Source of the DNA: Paenibacillus sp. UNC499MF | GTDB taxonomy: Bacteria > Bacillota > Bacilli > Paenibacillales > NBRC-103111 | Direction of reading: 5' to 3' | Assembly: GCF_900107975.1 (NCBI RefSeq) | Contig: NZ_FNVF01000001.1 | Coordinates: 356,323-420,322 of the forward strand | Length of the DNA stretch: 64,000 nt | In this document: piece by piece, positions 18,291 through 26,841 of the stretch | How positions within the stretch are numbered: the stretch's first letter is position 1 | Layout of the letters: every line of letters starts with the position of its first letter | The notes under the pieces: model-generated | Seen by the model: only the letters and a program-made list of their open reading frames with translations | Told to the model about the DNA's origin: nothing | Database searches by the model: none | Position numbers and translations under genes: made by a program

Positions 18291-19433
18291 ATGTTTGAAT
18301 TTGATCTGGATATGGAACAATTGGCCCAGATAAAAGTCATCGGTGTGGGCGGCGGCGGCAGTAATGCAGTTAACCGGATGATCGAGAATGGAGTGCAGGG
18401 TGTCGAATTCATTACGGTGAACACCGATGCACAGGCACTTCATCTGGCCAAATCGGAGCATAAGCTCCAAATCGGTGATAAATTAACGCGCGGCTTGGGA
18501 GCCGGCGCCAACCCCGATGTGGGGAAGAAAGCCGCTGAAGAATCACGCGATTTAATTATGAACACGCTCAAAGGCGCCGATATGGTCTTCGTAACGGCAG
18601 GCATGGGCGGCGGAACCGGCACGGGCGCCGCTCCCGTAATCGCGGAAATCGCGAAAGAATGCGGCGCGCTGACGGTAGGTGTCGTCACCCGCCCGTTCAC
18701 ATTCGAAGGCCGCAAACGTGCCGCTCAGGCTGAGCAGGGCATCGCGGCGCTCAAAGAAAAAGTGGACACGCTTATCGTTATTCCGAACGACCGTCTCCTT
18801 GAGATCGTAGACAAGAAGACGCCTATGTTGGAAGCGTTCCGCGAAGCGGATAACGTTCTTCGTCAAGGGGTGCAGGGGATTTCCGACCTGATCGCCGTAC
18901 CGGGTCTTATCAACCTGGACTTTGCCGACGTAAAAACCATTATGACCGAGCGTGGTTCGGCTCTTATGGGTATCGGTATCGCGACAGGCGAGAATCGTGC
19001 CGCCGAAGCCGCCAAGAAGGCCATCATGAGCCCACTGCTTGAAACCTCTATCGAGGGTGCTCGCGGCGTTTTGATGAACATCACGGGCGGTACAAATCTT
19101 AGCCTCTATGAAGTGAACGAAGCCGCAGATATCGTGGCATCGGCCTCCGACATTGAGGTGAACATGATTTTCGGTGCGGTAATCAACGAGAATCTCAAAG
19201 AAGAGATTATGGTAACCGTTATTGCTACCGGGTTCCAGGACAAGCCGCAGCAGCAGCAGCCTCCTCAACCGCAGAACCGCCGTCAAGGCGGCGTACAACC
19301 GCCGCCGCAGCAGGAGACTCCGGCTGAAACTCAGCAGCGCGTGAACAATCTGCGGCCGTTCGGCGGACAACCGGGAGACCTGGAAGTACCGACGTTCCTG
19401 CGCAACCGCGGGCGTAACAATCTCGACAAATAA
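18291..19433 (+). CDS. ftsZ: Cell division protein FtsZ
   Basis: Tubulin-like GTPase forming the Z ring. It is 380 residues. The nucleotide-binding segment [16 protein letters not shown] is near the N-terminus, the tubulin signature GGGTGTG is at 106-112, and the T7 loop region reads [12 protein letters not shown] Gln/Pro-rich linker precedes the conserved C-terminal peptide [11 protein letters not shown], the docking site for FtsA and SepF, both encoded in this window. ATG 18291 is preferred over the in-frame TTG 18282, because it gives the canonical FtsZ beginning and correct spacing from AGGGGGA (18273-18279). A very strong terminator follows. Confidence 0.97.
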   Translation: MFEFDLDMEQLAQIKVIGVGGGGSNAVNRMIENGVQGVEFITVNTDAQALHLAKSEHKLQIGDKLTRGLGAGANPDVGKKAAEESRDLIMNTLKGADMVFVTAGMGGGTGTGAAPVIAEIAKECGALTVGVVTRPFTFEGRKRAAQAEQGIAALKEKVDTLIVIPNDRLLEIVDKKTPMLEAFREADNVLRQGVQGISDLIAVPGLINLDFADVKTIMTERGSALMGIGIATGENRAAEAAKKAIMSPLLETSIEGARGVLMNITGGTNLSLYEVNEAADIVASASDIEVNMIFGAVINENLKEEIMVTVIATGFQDKPQQQQPPQPQNRRQGGVQPPPQQETPAETQQRVNNLRPFGGQPGDLEVPTFLRNRGRNNLDK

Positions 19434-19484
19434 TTCCCTTACGGGAATGGCATAGGTGGAGAGCAGCAAGCCGAGCCCTCCCGG

Positions 19485-19530
19485 AAAAGCCGTCACAACT
19501 GACCTAAGGTCAGTTGTGACGGCTTTTTCT
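19485..19530 (+). terminator. Strong terminator after ftsZ
   Basis: A perfect 17-bp stem AGCCGTCACAACTGACC/GGTCAGTTGTGACGGCT (19488-19504, 19508-19524) with a 3-nt loop, flanked by A and T runs. It separates the division operon from spoIIG. Confidence 0.93.
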
Positions 19531-19576
19531 TTTCCCCCACTATGCGACAAAAATAGTTGGCGGACTCCGGCACGTT

Positions 19577-19609
19577 TAGACAGACTTTGAATTCGTCTTT
19601 TAATATACT
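19577..19609 (+). promoter_or_regulatory. spoIIG-type promoter with long spacer (Spo0A/sigma-A style)
   Basis: TAGACA (19577-19582) and TATACT (19604-19609) are 21 nt apart, far above the normal 17. In B. subtilis spoIIG the spacer is also abnormally long, and Spo0A activates it. A Spo0A-box-like site TTTTGTCGCA (complement of 19543-19552) and TTCGTCT (19592-19598) lie close by. Confidence 0.6.
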
Positions 19610-19637
19610 AATCTCATCCGCTTGGGGGTGAGGAAAA

Positions 19638-20561
19638 TTGGTCGTATACGCGGATCTGATTTTCCTGATGAACGTCGTCATGGATGCCGCCGTTTTACTG
19701 GTAACCGCGCGGACGCGGCGATTGCCCTTTAAACCTTGGAAACTGGCGATATCCTCTGTGCTGGGCGGATCTTATGTGCTGCTCATGTTCATACCTTCCT
19801 TGTCGTTCTTGTTTACTTTTGCGGCGAAGATCCTTATGTCACTTTGTATGGTATGGCTGGCTTTCGGTTACGGCAGTTTGCAGCGCTTTATGCGCAACGC
19901 GGGAACCTTCTATGTGGTGAACTTTGTGGCGGCGGGAGGCGTTTTCGGCCTGAATTACGTGTTTCAAACATCGGGAGATGTGATGAACGGGATTTCGTTC
20001 AGCCAGACGGGTGCGGCAAGGTTCAGTATCCGGATCGAGACTTGGGCGGTTATCGTGGTGGGAGCCGGATCTATGGTGCTGCACAGACTGGTAATGGCGG
20101 GAGTAAAGAAGAAGGAAGAGCTGGCCGTACATTTGGCGGAAGTAAGCGTAATTGTGGACGGTACGGATTTCCGGTGTACAGGCTTGATCGATACGGGCAA
20201 TCAGCTCTACGATCCCCTGACGCGGACCCCGGTGATGGTCATGGAGGCTTCGCAGCTCTCGAGTATGCTGCCGGAATCGTGGCTCAAACGAATCCGTGCA
20301 GCCGAGGTGGAACAAATTATTACGGCGATAGGAACGGAAGAAGACTTTGTATGGCAGGACCGTCTGCGGCTGGTGCCTTATCGGGGAGTAAACCGGAATA
20401 CACAGTTCATGCTGGCGATAAAACCCGACAAGGTAATCATCACGTACAGCAGCGGTCAAGTGGAAACGACGAAAGTACTGGTTGGACTGGACGGAGGACA
20501 ACTCTCCGGAGACGGGGCATATCATGCCATTATTCATCCGACGCTGGTTGCTGCCGGCTAA
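19638..20561 (+). CDS. spoIIGA: SpoIIGA, membrane aspartic protease for pro-sigma-E
   Basis: Processes the sigma-E precursor in the mother cell after a signal from the forespore protein SpoIIR. It is 307 residues, with about five hydrophobic membrane segments in the N-terminal half (to about 150) and a cytoplasmic protease domain. The family active-site motif is D185-T-G-N ([13 protein letters not shown]), which acts as a homodimeric aspartyl site in Bacillus. It starts at TTG 19638 behind GGGGGTGAGG. sigE follows after 29 nt, the conserved spoIIG operon. The promoter in front has the long-spacer architecture expected for Spo0A-activated spoIIG. Confidence 0.94.
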   Translation: MVVYADLIFLMNVVMDAAVLLVTARTRRLPFKPWKLAISSVLGGSYVLLMFIPSLSFLFTFAAKILMSLCMVWLAFGYGSLQRFMRNAGTFYVVNFVAAGGVFGLNYVFQTSGDVMNGISFSQTGAARFSIRIETWAVIVVGAGSMVLHRLVMAGVKKKEELAVHLAEVSVIVDGTDFRCTGLIDTGNQLYDPLTRTPVMVMEASQLSSMLPESWLKRIRAAEVEQIITAIGTEEDFVWQDRLRLVPYRGVNRNTQFMLAIKPDKVIITYSSGQVETTKVLVGLDGGQLSGDGAYHAIIHPTLVAAG

Positions 20562-20590
20562 AGAAAGGTTATGAGTGGGAGGAAGCGGTT

Positions 20591-21313
20591 ATGCGGGTCA
20601 AATGGAAATTGCAGATGCTAATTTTTTATTACAAGATTCTTATCTTTTTCGGACTGAAAGGCGAAGAAATTTATTACATAGGAGGAAGTGAAGCACTGCC
20701 TCCTCCGCTGACGCGGGAAGAAGAAGAATATTTGCTTGGAAAACTGCCCTCGGGGGACGCGGCTATCCGTGCCATGCTGATTGAACGCAACCTCCGGCTG
20801 GTTGTCTATATAGCCCGCAAATTTGAAAATACGGGCATCAACATCGAGGATCTGGTTTCCATAGGAGCGATCGGTCTCATTAAAGCGGTGAATACGTTCG
20901 ATCCCGAGAAAAAAATCAAGCTGGCGACCTATGCGTCACGCTGTATCGAGAACGAAATTTTGATGTATCTGCGCCGGAACAGCAAAATACGGACGGAAGT
21001 ATCGTTCGACGAACCGCTGAATATCGATTGGGACGGAAACGAGCTGCTGCTGTCCGACGTGCTGGGTACCGAGAACGATACCATCTACCGCAACATCGAG
21101 GAGCAGGTGGACCGCAAGCTGCTGCATAAAGCGCTCGATAAGCTGACGGAGCGGGAGCGGACGATCATGGAACTCCGTTTCGGTCTCCAGGACGGCGAAG
21201 AGAAGACGCAGAAGGACGTCGCGGATCAGCTAGGCATTTCCCAGTCTTATATTTCCCGGCTGGAAAAGCGGATCATCAAGCGGCTGCGTAAAGAATTTAA
21301 CAAAATGGTTTAA
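20591..21313 (+). CDS. sigE: RNA polymerase sporulation sigma factor sigma-E (precursor)
   Basis: Early mother-cell sigma factor, made as an inactive precursor. It is 240 residues with a hydrophobic/basic pro-region (1 to about 28) leading into [17 protein letters not shown]. In Bacillus the cut by SpoIIGA is just before the equivalent Tyr, around residue 28 here. Sigma region 2 is visible as [14 protein letters not shown] and [20 protein letters not shown], and region 4 ends in a helix-turn-helix [18 protein letters not shown] 20591 follows TGGGAGG with good spacing; the open frame upstream overlaps spoIIGA and is not coding. A terminator with a T7 tract lies just after the stop. Confidence 0.97.
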   Translation: MRVKWKLQMLIFYYKILIFFGLKGEEIYYIGGSEALPPPLTREEEEYLLGKLPSGDAAIRAMLIERNLRLVVYIARKFENTGINIEDLVSIGAIGLIKAVNTFDPEKKIKLATYASRCIENEILMYLRRNSKIRTEVSFDEPLNIDWDGNELLLSDVLGTENDTIYRNIEEQVDRKLLHKALDKLTERERTIMELRFGLQDGEEKTQKDVADQLGISQSYISRLEKRIIKRLRKEFNKMV

Positions 21314-21316
21314 GTC

Positions 21317-21348
21317 AAAGCCTATCACACGTGTGGTAGGCTTTTTTT
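21317..21348 (+). terminator. Terminator after sigE
   Basis: AGCCTATCACAC pairs with GTGTGGTAGGCT (one G:T) and is followed by a run of seven T, directly after the stop codon. Confidence 0.9.
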
Positions 21349-21520
21349 GTGCGGATCTTTCGTGAAAAATTAAGGTGCCACGGATAATCGCGGCGATTGG
21401 AAGACGAATCTGTCCTTTTTAAAAAAAATATCGGAAATTGAAAGCGAATACGAGCCAACAGCGGCAGGAGAGAGCAAGCACCCGGGCACTTGTCAAGAGG
21501 AGGAGAGCGCTCTTCAAGGC

Positions 21521-21549
21521 GCATAAAAACACCGGTCGCGGAGATAATT
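21521..21549 (+). promoter_or_regulatory. Candidate sigma-F-type promoter for sigG
   Basis: GCATA (21521-21525) and GGAGATAATT (21540-21549), 14 nt apart, resemble the sigma-F consensus GYATA and GGnnAnAnTR, expected for sigG in the forespore. Spacing is one short and the last base differs. Confidence 0.4.
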
Positions 21550-21583
21550 AACAGTAATGTTTCTCCTTGGGAGGTAAATCACC

Positions 21584-22366
21584 GTGACCCGAAATAAAGT
21601 CGAAATTTGTGGTGTCGATACCGCCAAACTTCCTGTTCTGACGAATGTGGAAATGCGTGAACTGTTCACCAATCTGCAGACCAAGAACGACCGATCCGCA
21701 AGAGAGAAACTGGTCAATGGCAACCTGAGACTGGTACTCAGCGTGATTCAGCGTTTCAACAACCGCGGCGAGTTCGTCGACGACCTTTTTCAAGTAGGCT
21801 GCATCGGCCTGATGAAAGCGATCGATAACTTCGATCTGGGCCAGAACGTGAAGTTTTCAACATATGCGGTGCCGATGATCATCGGAGAAATACGCAGATA
21901 CCTGCGGGATAACAATCCGATTCGAGTCTCCCGCTCTTTACGGGATATTGCTTACAAAGCGCTTCAGGTCCGCGACAGCTTAACGAACAAAAATTCACGC
22001 GAGCCGACGATTTACGAAATTTCCGAAGTGCTTAACGTGCCCAAAGAAGATGTTGTATTCGCGCTTGACGCGATTCAGGATCCCGTTTCCCTGTTTGAAC
22101 CGATTTATCATGACGGCGGGGACCCGATCTATGTAATGGATCAGATCAGCGATGAACGCAACAAAGACATGTCATGGATTGAAGGAATCGCTTTGCGGGA
22201 AGCGATGAGAAAACTCGGCACCCGTGAAAAGATGATTTTGTCCATGCGCTTTTTCGAAGGGAAAACCCAGATGGAAGTCGCCGATGAAATCGGAATTTCT
22301 CAGGCGCAGGTTTCAAGGCTGGAAAAATCGGCAATCACCCAGATGCAGAAACATGTCAAAAGCTGA
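21584..22366 (+). CDS. sigG: RNA polymerase sporulation sigma factor sigma-G
   Basis: Late forespore-specific sigma factor. It is 260 residues, the same length as Bacillus SigG. It begins TRNKVEICGVDTAKLPVL, the conserved segment that distinguishes SigG from SigF, then region 2 (FNNRGEFVDDLFQVGCIGLM and NFDLGQNVKFSTYAVPM), region 3 (IRVSRSLRDIAYKALQVR), and region 4 with a helix-turn-helix EIGISQAQVSRLEKSA. It starts at GTG 21584 behind TTGGGAGG. The 270-nt gap from sigE holds a terminator and a candidate sigma-F-type promoter, consistent with independent forespore transcription. Confidence 0.97.
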   Translation: MTRNKVEICGVDTAKLPVLTNVEMRELFTNLQTKNDRSAREKLVNGNLRLVLSVIQRFNNRGEFVDDLFQVGCIGLMKAIDNFDLGQNVKFSTYAVPMIIGEIRRYLRDNNPIRVSRSLRDIAYKALQVRDSLTNKNSREPTIYEISEVLNVPKEDVVFALDAIQDPVSLFEPIYHDGGDPIYVMDQISDERNKDMSWIEGIALREAMRKLGTREKMILSMRFFEGKTQMEVADEIGISQAQVSRLEKSAITQMQKHVKS

Positions 22367-22409
22367 ATAGTTTCCCGCCCGCCGCATTTATTTGCACGCA
22401 CATCAATCG

Positions 22410-22433
22410 AAAGCCCGGATTCCGGGCTTTTTG
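22410..22433 (+). terminator. Terminator after sigG
   Basis: AAAGCCCGGA pairs with TCCGGGCTTT, then TT; a compact hairpin about 45 nt after the stop. Confidence 0.82.
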
Positions 22434-22555
22434 TTATGCCTTCATTCCCGCTTAGACCACATAAGGGGCTTTTCTTGGTTTAGCAGGACATTTTGGCCCG
22501 GACCCTCATATACTAGAATAAACGGGCGAATAACCTGAAAGCGTGGGGTAAGCAG

Positions 22556-22852
22556 ATGAAAATATCCGACTTTCAAACGAAAGACGTTATCAATATTGTG
22601 GACGGCAAAAAACTGGGTCAGATCAGCGACTTGGAGCTTGAGCTCCGCCAGGGCAGGATCGATTCCATTGTCGTTCCGAACAGCAGCAAATTTTTCGGTT
22701 TGTTCGGAGGAGGAACGGACCTTATTATTCCCTGGAAAAATATCGTCAAAATCGGGGCCGATGTCGTTCTGGTCAAACTGGATGAAGCCAAAACCTACCG
22801 GGCCGTTGAAGAGAGCGATTCCGTTGATTACAACCGCAGCTCCCGCGGGTAA
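22556..22852 (+). CDS. ylmC: YlmC/YmxH-family PRC-barrel protein
   Basis: A 98-residue soluble protein with the PRC-barrel pattern: MKISDFQTKDVINIVDGKKL, then GQISDLELELRQGRIDSIVV, and a hydrophobic LIIPWKNIVKIGADVVLV strand. YlmC/YmxH proteins are common beside sigG and ylmD in spore-formers and are linked to sporulation, but their biochemical role is not established. The ATG follows GGGGTAAGC, a weak ribosome site. About 45 nt upstream is CATATACT (22507-22514), which fits a sigma-E -10 box, but the -35 region is poor, so mother-cell expression is only a guess. Confidence 0.85.
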   Translation: MKISDFQTKDVINIVDGKKLGQISDLELELRQGRIDSIVVPNSSKFFGLFGGGTDLIIPWKNIVKIGADVVLVKLDEAKTYRAVEESDSVDYNRSSRG

Positions 22853-22960
22853 TAAAAGAAGATCTGAAGAAGCATAGACACGCGTTGGAGCGCTTCGTTA
22901 GACGAAGCAGAAGCTGGAAAACGAAGCGTCCCTTACGTGTGAGCACGGAACCGCCAATTT

Positions 22961-22989
22961 TTGTCGTCTTATGTCCGGTATGGTAAACT
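22961..22989 (+). promoter_or_regulatory. Candidate promoter for pgeF and the ylm genes
   Basis: TTGTCG (22961-22966), 17-nt spacer, TAAACT (22984-22989), about 50 nt before the pgeF start. Moderate match only. Confidence 0.4.
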
Positions 22990-23040
22990 TGAACAAGCAT
23001 AAAAGGCCGCTGTAGGCCGGGGATACGGAGGGGACAAGCA

Positions 23041-23895
23041 GTGGAACCGTTTGTACACGAGAAATCAAATTCCGGTGAACCGGAGCTTTTTATATTGGAA
23101 AGGCTTCAGAAACGTTTTCCGTTCGTTCAGGCCGGATTTACATCGCGACACGGGGGAGTGAGCTCGGCTCCGTTCGATTCGCTTAATCTGGGCCTGCACG
23201 TGAACGATGCGGACGAAGATGTGATCGAGAACCGGAGGAGACTGGCCGCAGCGCTCGGAGTCCCCTTTGAAGCGCTCACGTTTGGTGAGCAGGTGCACGG
23301 CAAAGAGGCGGCGGTCATCGGGAAGGGGCAGAGGGGAAGCGGACGAATGTCTCGCGCCGAAGCGATTCAGCACAGGGACGCCTTCATAACCGCCGAGAAG
23401 GGGATTATGCTCTGCGCTCTGTACGCGGACTGCGTTCCGCTTTATTTGATCGATCCGGTGAACCGGGTCGTAGCAATCGCTCACGCCGGCTGGAAGGGAA
23501 CGGTCCTCAATATCGGCGCGGCCGCACTCGCTTCCATGGTCCGTTCCTTCGGAAGCAGGCCGGAAGACGTCCATGCCGTTATCGGCCCATCCATCGGCGT
23601 CTGCTGTTATGAAGTGGACAATTATGTCGCGGGCCGTGTTTACGAGAGTCATTTGGATACCGGTATTTCCAAAAAACAGACGGAAAGTGTCGTTATCCCT
23701 CGTAAAGAGGGCAAATATCAGTTGAATTTGCGGGAATGCAACCGACAATTTCTAGAGAAAGCAGGAATTTTGTCGTCGCATATAGAAGTAACTGAGTTAT
23801 GTACGAGCTGTTCGACCGATTTATTCTTTTCCCATCGTAAAGAAGGGGGCTCAACCGGTCGTATGGCAGCCTGGATCGGTCTCAGAAACGACTGA
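23041..23895 (+). CDS. pgeF: PgeF/YlmD-family protein (purine nucleoside phosphorylase / peptidoglycan editing factor)
   Basis: Member of the former multicopper-polyphenol-oxidase (laccase) fold family YfiH/YlmD. Characterised members act on purine nucleosides or have been linked to editing of peptidoglycan composition; the role here is inferred from family. It is 284 residues. Features seen are GFTSRHGGVSSAPFDSLNLG near the N-terminus, an EQVHG His motif, ADCVPLYL, the HAGWKGT signature and GPSIGVCCYEV, giving the conserved His/Cys metal-site residues. It starts at GTG 23041 behind GGAGGGG. It lies upstream of ylmE and sepF, and a possible sigma-A-type promoter sits about 50-75 nt upstream. 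Confidence 0.9.
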   Translation: MEPFVHEKSNSGEPELFILERLQKRFPFVQAGFTSRHGGVSSAPFDSLNLGLHVNDADEDVIENRRRLAAALGVPFEALTFGEQVHGKEAAVIGKGQRGSGRMSRAEAIQHRDAFITAEKGIMLCALYADCVPLYLIDPVNRVVAIAHAGWKGTVLNIGAAALASMVRSFGSRPEDVHAVIGPSIGVCCYEVDNYVAGRVYESHLDTGISKKQTESVVIPRKEGKYQLNLRECNRQFLEKAGILSSHIEVTELCTSCSTDLFFSHRKEGGSTGRMAAWIGLRND

Positions 23896-23944
23896 TCGGG
23901 CTTCGTCCACATATAGACAGCATGGAGGGAGTGAACCGCTGCTG

Positions 23945-24628
23945 ATGAATTTGCAGGCGCGTATTGAAGATGTGCACCACCGCATTGAGGCGGCTTGCCG
24001 GCGGTCCGGCCGCAGCCCTGAAGACATAAACGTGATCGCGGTTACGAAATATGTATCTCTGGAAGCCACGCGCGAAGCTCTTGACCATGGGTTAACACAA
24101 GTGGGAGAGAACCGCTGGCAGGATGCCAAAGAGAAATGGGAAGCTCTCGGAGAACGGGGAGACTGGCATTTTATCGGGCATTTGCAAACGAACAAGGTGA
24201 AGGACATCATAGGTAAATTCGCGTATATCCATTCTCTGGATCGAGTCTCGCTTGCCAAAGAGCTGGAAAAAGAGGCCGCCAAGCGGGATCTTTCCGTCAA
24301 ATGTTTTATACAAGTGAACGTTTCCGGTGAAGAATCCAAATACGGACTGCCTCCGGAAGAACTGGAATCATTCGCGAAAGCTTTAGGTCAATACCCGCAT
24401 CTTGAGATCGTCGGTTTGATGACGATGGCCCCGCTGGAAGCCGAAGCGGAAGCGACCCGGCCCGTATTCAGGAAGCTTCGCGAGCTGAGGGACGAGCTCA
24501 ACGCGAAGCATATTCTGCCGGAACCCGTGCGGCATTTGTCCATGGGCATGTCGGGAGATTTTGAAGTGGCGATCGAAGAGGGCGCAACTTGGGTGCGTTT
24601 AGGTACCGTACTTGTCGGAAAGTCTTGA
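23945..24628 (+). CDS. ylmE: YlmE, YggS-family pyridoxal-phosphate homeostasis protein
   Basis: A 227-residue single-domain TIM-barrel PLP-binding protein of the YggS/PROSC family, involved in vitamin B6 and amino-acid homeostasis. The PLP-lysine region reads NVIAVTKYVS near residues 30-40. Other marks are GENRWQDAKEKWE, WHFIGHLQTNKVKD and the phosphate-binding SMGMSGDFEVAIEEGATWVR. It is placed between pgeF and sepF as in most Firmicutes. The ATG is 14 nt from the nearest good ribosome site (GGAGGG at 23924), a longer spacing than its neighbours show, so expression may depend on coupling to pgeF. Confidence 0.94.
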   Translation: MNLQARIEDVHHRIEAACRRSGRSPEDINVIAVTKYVSLEATREALDHGLTQVGENRWQDAKEKWEALGERGDWHFIGHLQTNKVKDIIGKFAYIHSLDRVSLAKELEKEAAKRDLSVKCFIQVNVSGEESKYGLPPEELESFAKALGQYPHLEIVGLMTMAPLEAEAEATRPVFRKLRELRDELNAKHILPEPVRHLSMGMSGDFEVAIEEGATWVRLGTVLVGKS

Positions 24629-24664
24629 ATCAATACCATCTTTTCCACAGAGGAGGAGCGTCGG

Positions 24665-25090
24665 ATGGGCGTTATGAATAAATTCATGAATTTTATCGGA
24701 CTGCAGGAAGAAGAAGAGGTTGTAGAACGGGAAAGAATTGTGGAAACTCCGGAAGAACCTGAAACCCCGGTGCAGGAACAACGTACGAAACAGAGTAAAA
24801 ATAACATTGTGAGCATTCATTCGCAGAAAAACAGCCGCGTTGTGCTTCATGAGCCTCATTCTTTCGACGATTCCCAGGAGATTGCGGATCATCTGCGTTC
24901 CCGCAGAACCGTCGTCGTAAATTTGCAGCGGGTTCGTCCCGAACAAGCGGTAAGAATTTTCGATTTCCTGAACGGGACCGTTTACGCGCTGAACGGATCG
25001 ATCTCCAAGATCGGGCCGAATATTTTCTTGTGCGCCCCGGATTCCGTAGAAATTCAGGGATCGATCTCGGATTTTCTGCATGAAGCTTAG
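24665..25090 (+). CDS. sepF: Cell division protein SepF
   Basis: A 141-residue FtsZ-binding protein that polymerises into rings, bundles FtsZ and anchors it to the membrane. The first residues MGVMNKFMNFIGLQEE form the expected membrane-binding amphipathic helix. A charged linker (about 15-55) follows, then the globular SepF domain (about 60-141) with VVLHEPHSFDDSQEIADHL, RRTVVVNLQRVRPEQAVRI and DFLNGTVYALNGSI. The ATG follows GAGGAGCG. It sits in the ylm group ending in divIVA, so several late division and pole proteins are encoded together. Confidence 0.95.
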   Translation: MGVMNKFMNFIGLQEEEEVVERERIVETPEEPETPVQEQRTKQSKNNIVSIHSQKNSRVVLHEPHSFDDSQEIADHLRSRRTVVVNLQRVRPEQAVRIFDFLNGTVYALNGSISKIGPNIFLCAPDSVEIQGSISDFLHEA

Positions 25091-25120
25091 CATTGGACAA
25101 AAAGGTTGAGGTGAAAGCGG

Positions 25121-25396
25121 TTGGTCATGAACATTTACGGGTTAATCGATACATTGGCCCAAATTTACTTTTATATGATTTTCGGTTACGTGCTGCTTTC
25201 CTGGTTTCCGAATGCACGTGAGAGCTTTATCGGCGAACTGCTGGCGAAACTCGTTGAGCCATATCTGAGCGCATTCCGCCGCTTTATCCCGCCGATCGGC
25301 CCGCTTGATATTTCTCCGATCGTTGCCATGGGGGTATTCTGGCTCGTCGTCGCAGGCCTCAAGGTTGTGGTCGGCTACATTGTGGGGATATTCTAG
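25121..25396 (+). CDS. ylmG: YlmG, YggT-family membrane protein
   Basis: A 91-residue protein with two strongly hydrophobic segments, about residues 9-30 and 65-88, and the family motif SWFPNARES in between, followed by EPYLSAFRRFIPPIGPLDISPIVA. YggT/YlmG proteins are small membrane proteins affecting division or membrane organisation, and the mechanism is not settled. The TTG at 25121 has the better spacing from GAGGTG (25108-25113); an ATG two codons later is the alternative. The stop codon overlaps the first base of ylmH (TAGTG), indicating coupling. Confidence 0.9.
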   Translation: MVMNIYGLIDTLAQIYFYMIFGYVLLSWFPNARESFIGELLAKLVEPYLSAFRRFIPPIGPLDISPIVAMGVFWLVVAGLKVVVGYIVGIF

Positions 25397-26175
25397 TGGC
25401 TAAAGAAATCTACGGGCATTTCCATCCCGATGAACATGCTTTCGTGGACCGGGCCCAAGAATGGGTCGAGAACGCCGCTCATCACAAAGTGAAACGGACG
25501 GACTTTCTCGATCCCCGGCAAGCTTTTATCCTTCGTACGCTGGTCAACCGCAACCCCGACGTAAACTGCCGCCTGGATGGCGGGTACCCGGAGGCCGAAC
25601 GGCAGAGGGCGATTCTGGGACCGGACTACCTCGATCTTACCGGCGAAGACATGGGACTGAGAGTGCTGTCCGTAGAATCCGGCGACAGCAAGTTCCAGTC
25701 GCTTAGTCACGGCGATTATATGGGAGCGATTCTGGGGCTCGGCATGAAAAGGGACAAGGTGGGGGATATTAACGTATCCGGACAGGGCTGCCATTTCGTC
25801 GTGGCGGAAGAAGCGGCCGACTACCTTCATCTCAATCTCAGCCAAGTGCATCGCGTCCATGTGACGACGGAAATTTTACCGATCGACCGGCTGAGGCCGT
25901 CTGCAGTCAAACTGGAGGAAATGACGCTTTCCGTGGCTTCCCTCCGTCTGGACGGAATTGTAAGCGATGTATTCAAATTAAGCCGGGCCAAGGCTCTCAT
26001 TCCGATCGGAGCCGGCAAATGCAAAGTGAACTGGAAGCCCGAAGAGAATCCGAGCGTCCCCCTGCAGGAAGGCGACGTCGTTTCTTTGCAGGGCTTCGGG
26101 CGTTTTCGTGTCCTGGAAATAGAAGGAGTGACGAAGAAAGGCAGAACGCGCATGAAAGTGGGCAAATACGTTTAA
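25396..26175 (+). CDS. ylmH: YlmH, S4-domain RNA-binding protein
   Basis: A 259-residue soluble protein with a C-terminal S4 RNA-binding domain (about 180-245) containing LRLDGIVSDVFKLSRAKALI and the GDVVSLQGFGRFRV strand. The N-terminal two-thirds carries FLDPRQAFIL, a YlmH family signature. Homologues bind ribosomal particles and have been linked to rescue of stalled ribosomes; in some species they also influence division. The gene starts with GTG overlapping the ylmG stop by one base, a conserved pairing. About 109 nt separate it from divIVA. Confidence 0.92.
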   Translation: MAKEIYGHFHPDEHAFVDRAQEWVENAAHHKVKRTDFLDPRQAFILRTLVNRNPDVNCRLDGGYPEAERQRAILGPDYLDLTGEDMGLRVLSVESGDSKFQSLSHGDYMGAILGLGMKRDKVGDINVSGQGCHFVVAEEAADYLHLNLSQVHRVHVTTEILPIDRLRPSAVKLEEMTLSVASLRLDGIVSDVFKLSRAKALIPIGAGKCKVNWKPEENPSVPLQEGDVVSLQGFGRFRVLEIEGVTKKGRTRMKVGKYV

Positions 26176-26199
26176 CCTATTTTTAAGTGCGAGGAATAA

Positions 26200-26225
26200 A
26201 GGATTTTTCGCTTTTCTGTCGAAAT
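26200..26225 (+). promoter_or_regulatory. Possible sigma-H/Spo0A control site before divIVA
   Basis: AGGATTT (26200-26206) and GAAAT (26221-26225) resemble a sigma-H promoter, and TGTCGAA (26217-26223) is a perfect Spo0A-box match. All three overlap within 26 nt, 60 nt before divIVA. Assignment is tentative. Confidence 0.35.
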
Positions 26226-26284
26226 TCTATTTCTTAACGGAACCGTACAAACTCTCCACCGGTTAACATTCTAGGAGGTGCACC

Positions 26285-26770
26285 ATGCCCTTAACACCAC
26301 TCGATATACATAACAAAGAATTTGCGCGCTCTTTCCGGGGCTATGACGAAGATGACGTGAACGAGTTTCTGGACCAGGTCATCAAAGACTATGAGGCCGT
26401 TATCCGTGAAAACAAAGAGCTGCAAAACCAAATTCTGGCGCTCCAGGAACGGCTGGATCACTTTTCCAATATTGAAGAAACGTTGAGCAAAACGATTATT
26501 GTCGCGCAGGAAGCCGCCGACGATGTGAAGAACAACGCGAAGAAAGAAGCGCAGCTCGTCCTCAAAGAAGCCGAGAAGAACGCCGACCGGATCATTAACG
26601 AGTCGTTGACGCGTTCCCGCAAAATTTCGATGGAGACCGAAGAGCTCAAAAAGCAGGCCAGCATTTACCGGACACGCTTCCGCACTCTGCTTGAAGCGCA
26701 GCTGGAGCTTCTTCAGGACGAAGCCTGGAAGACGCTCGATCACGATAAGGTGCTTGAACTCGAGAAGTAG
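26285..26770 (+). CDS. divIVA: Cell pole/septum protein DivIVA
   Basis: A 161-residue coiled-coil protein that binds negatively curved membranes at septa and poles and recruits division and sporulation factors. The N-terminal lipid-binding domain reads PLTPLDIHNKEFARSFRGYD, then EDDVNEFLDQVIKDYEAV. The rest is almost entirely heptad-patterned helix (about 40-155), rich in Glu/Lys/Leu. The ATG follows AGGAGGTG. A perfect match to the Spo0A consensus TGTCGAA (26217-26223) and a sigma-H-like AGGATTT (26200-26206) lie just upstream and could link it to sporulation entry. Confidence 0.95.
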   Translation: MPLTPLDIHNKEFARSFRGYDEDDVNEFLDQVIKDYEAVIRENKELQNQILALQERLDHFSNIEETLSKTIIVAQEAADDVKNNAKKEAQLVLKEAEKNADRIINESLTRSRKISMETEELKKQASIYRTRFRTLLEAQLELLQDEAWKTLDHDKVLELEK

Positions 26771-26793
26771 ACGTTCAACACGGCCGGGCTTCA

Positions 26794-26822
26794 TTGACTA
26801 CCGGACCCGGATTCGATATACT
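26794..26822 (+). promoter_or_regulatory. Sigma-A-type promoter for the ileS T-box transcript
   Basis: TTGACT (26794-26799), a 17-nt spacer, then TATACT (26817-26822). It lies just after divIVA and about 20 nt before the structured T-box leader, where the transcript should begin. This is a strong match by eye; the assignment to sigma-A is inference. Confidence 0.75.
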
Positions 26823-26841
26823 TCGGGTAACTGAATCTTTC

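Noticed and set aside
19736-20590. N-terminal extension of sigma-E by 285 codons
   Set aside because: It overlaps spoIIGA out of frame; ATG 20591 gives the known pro-sigma-E beginning with a ribosome site.
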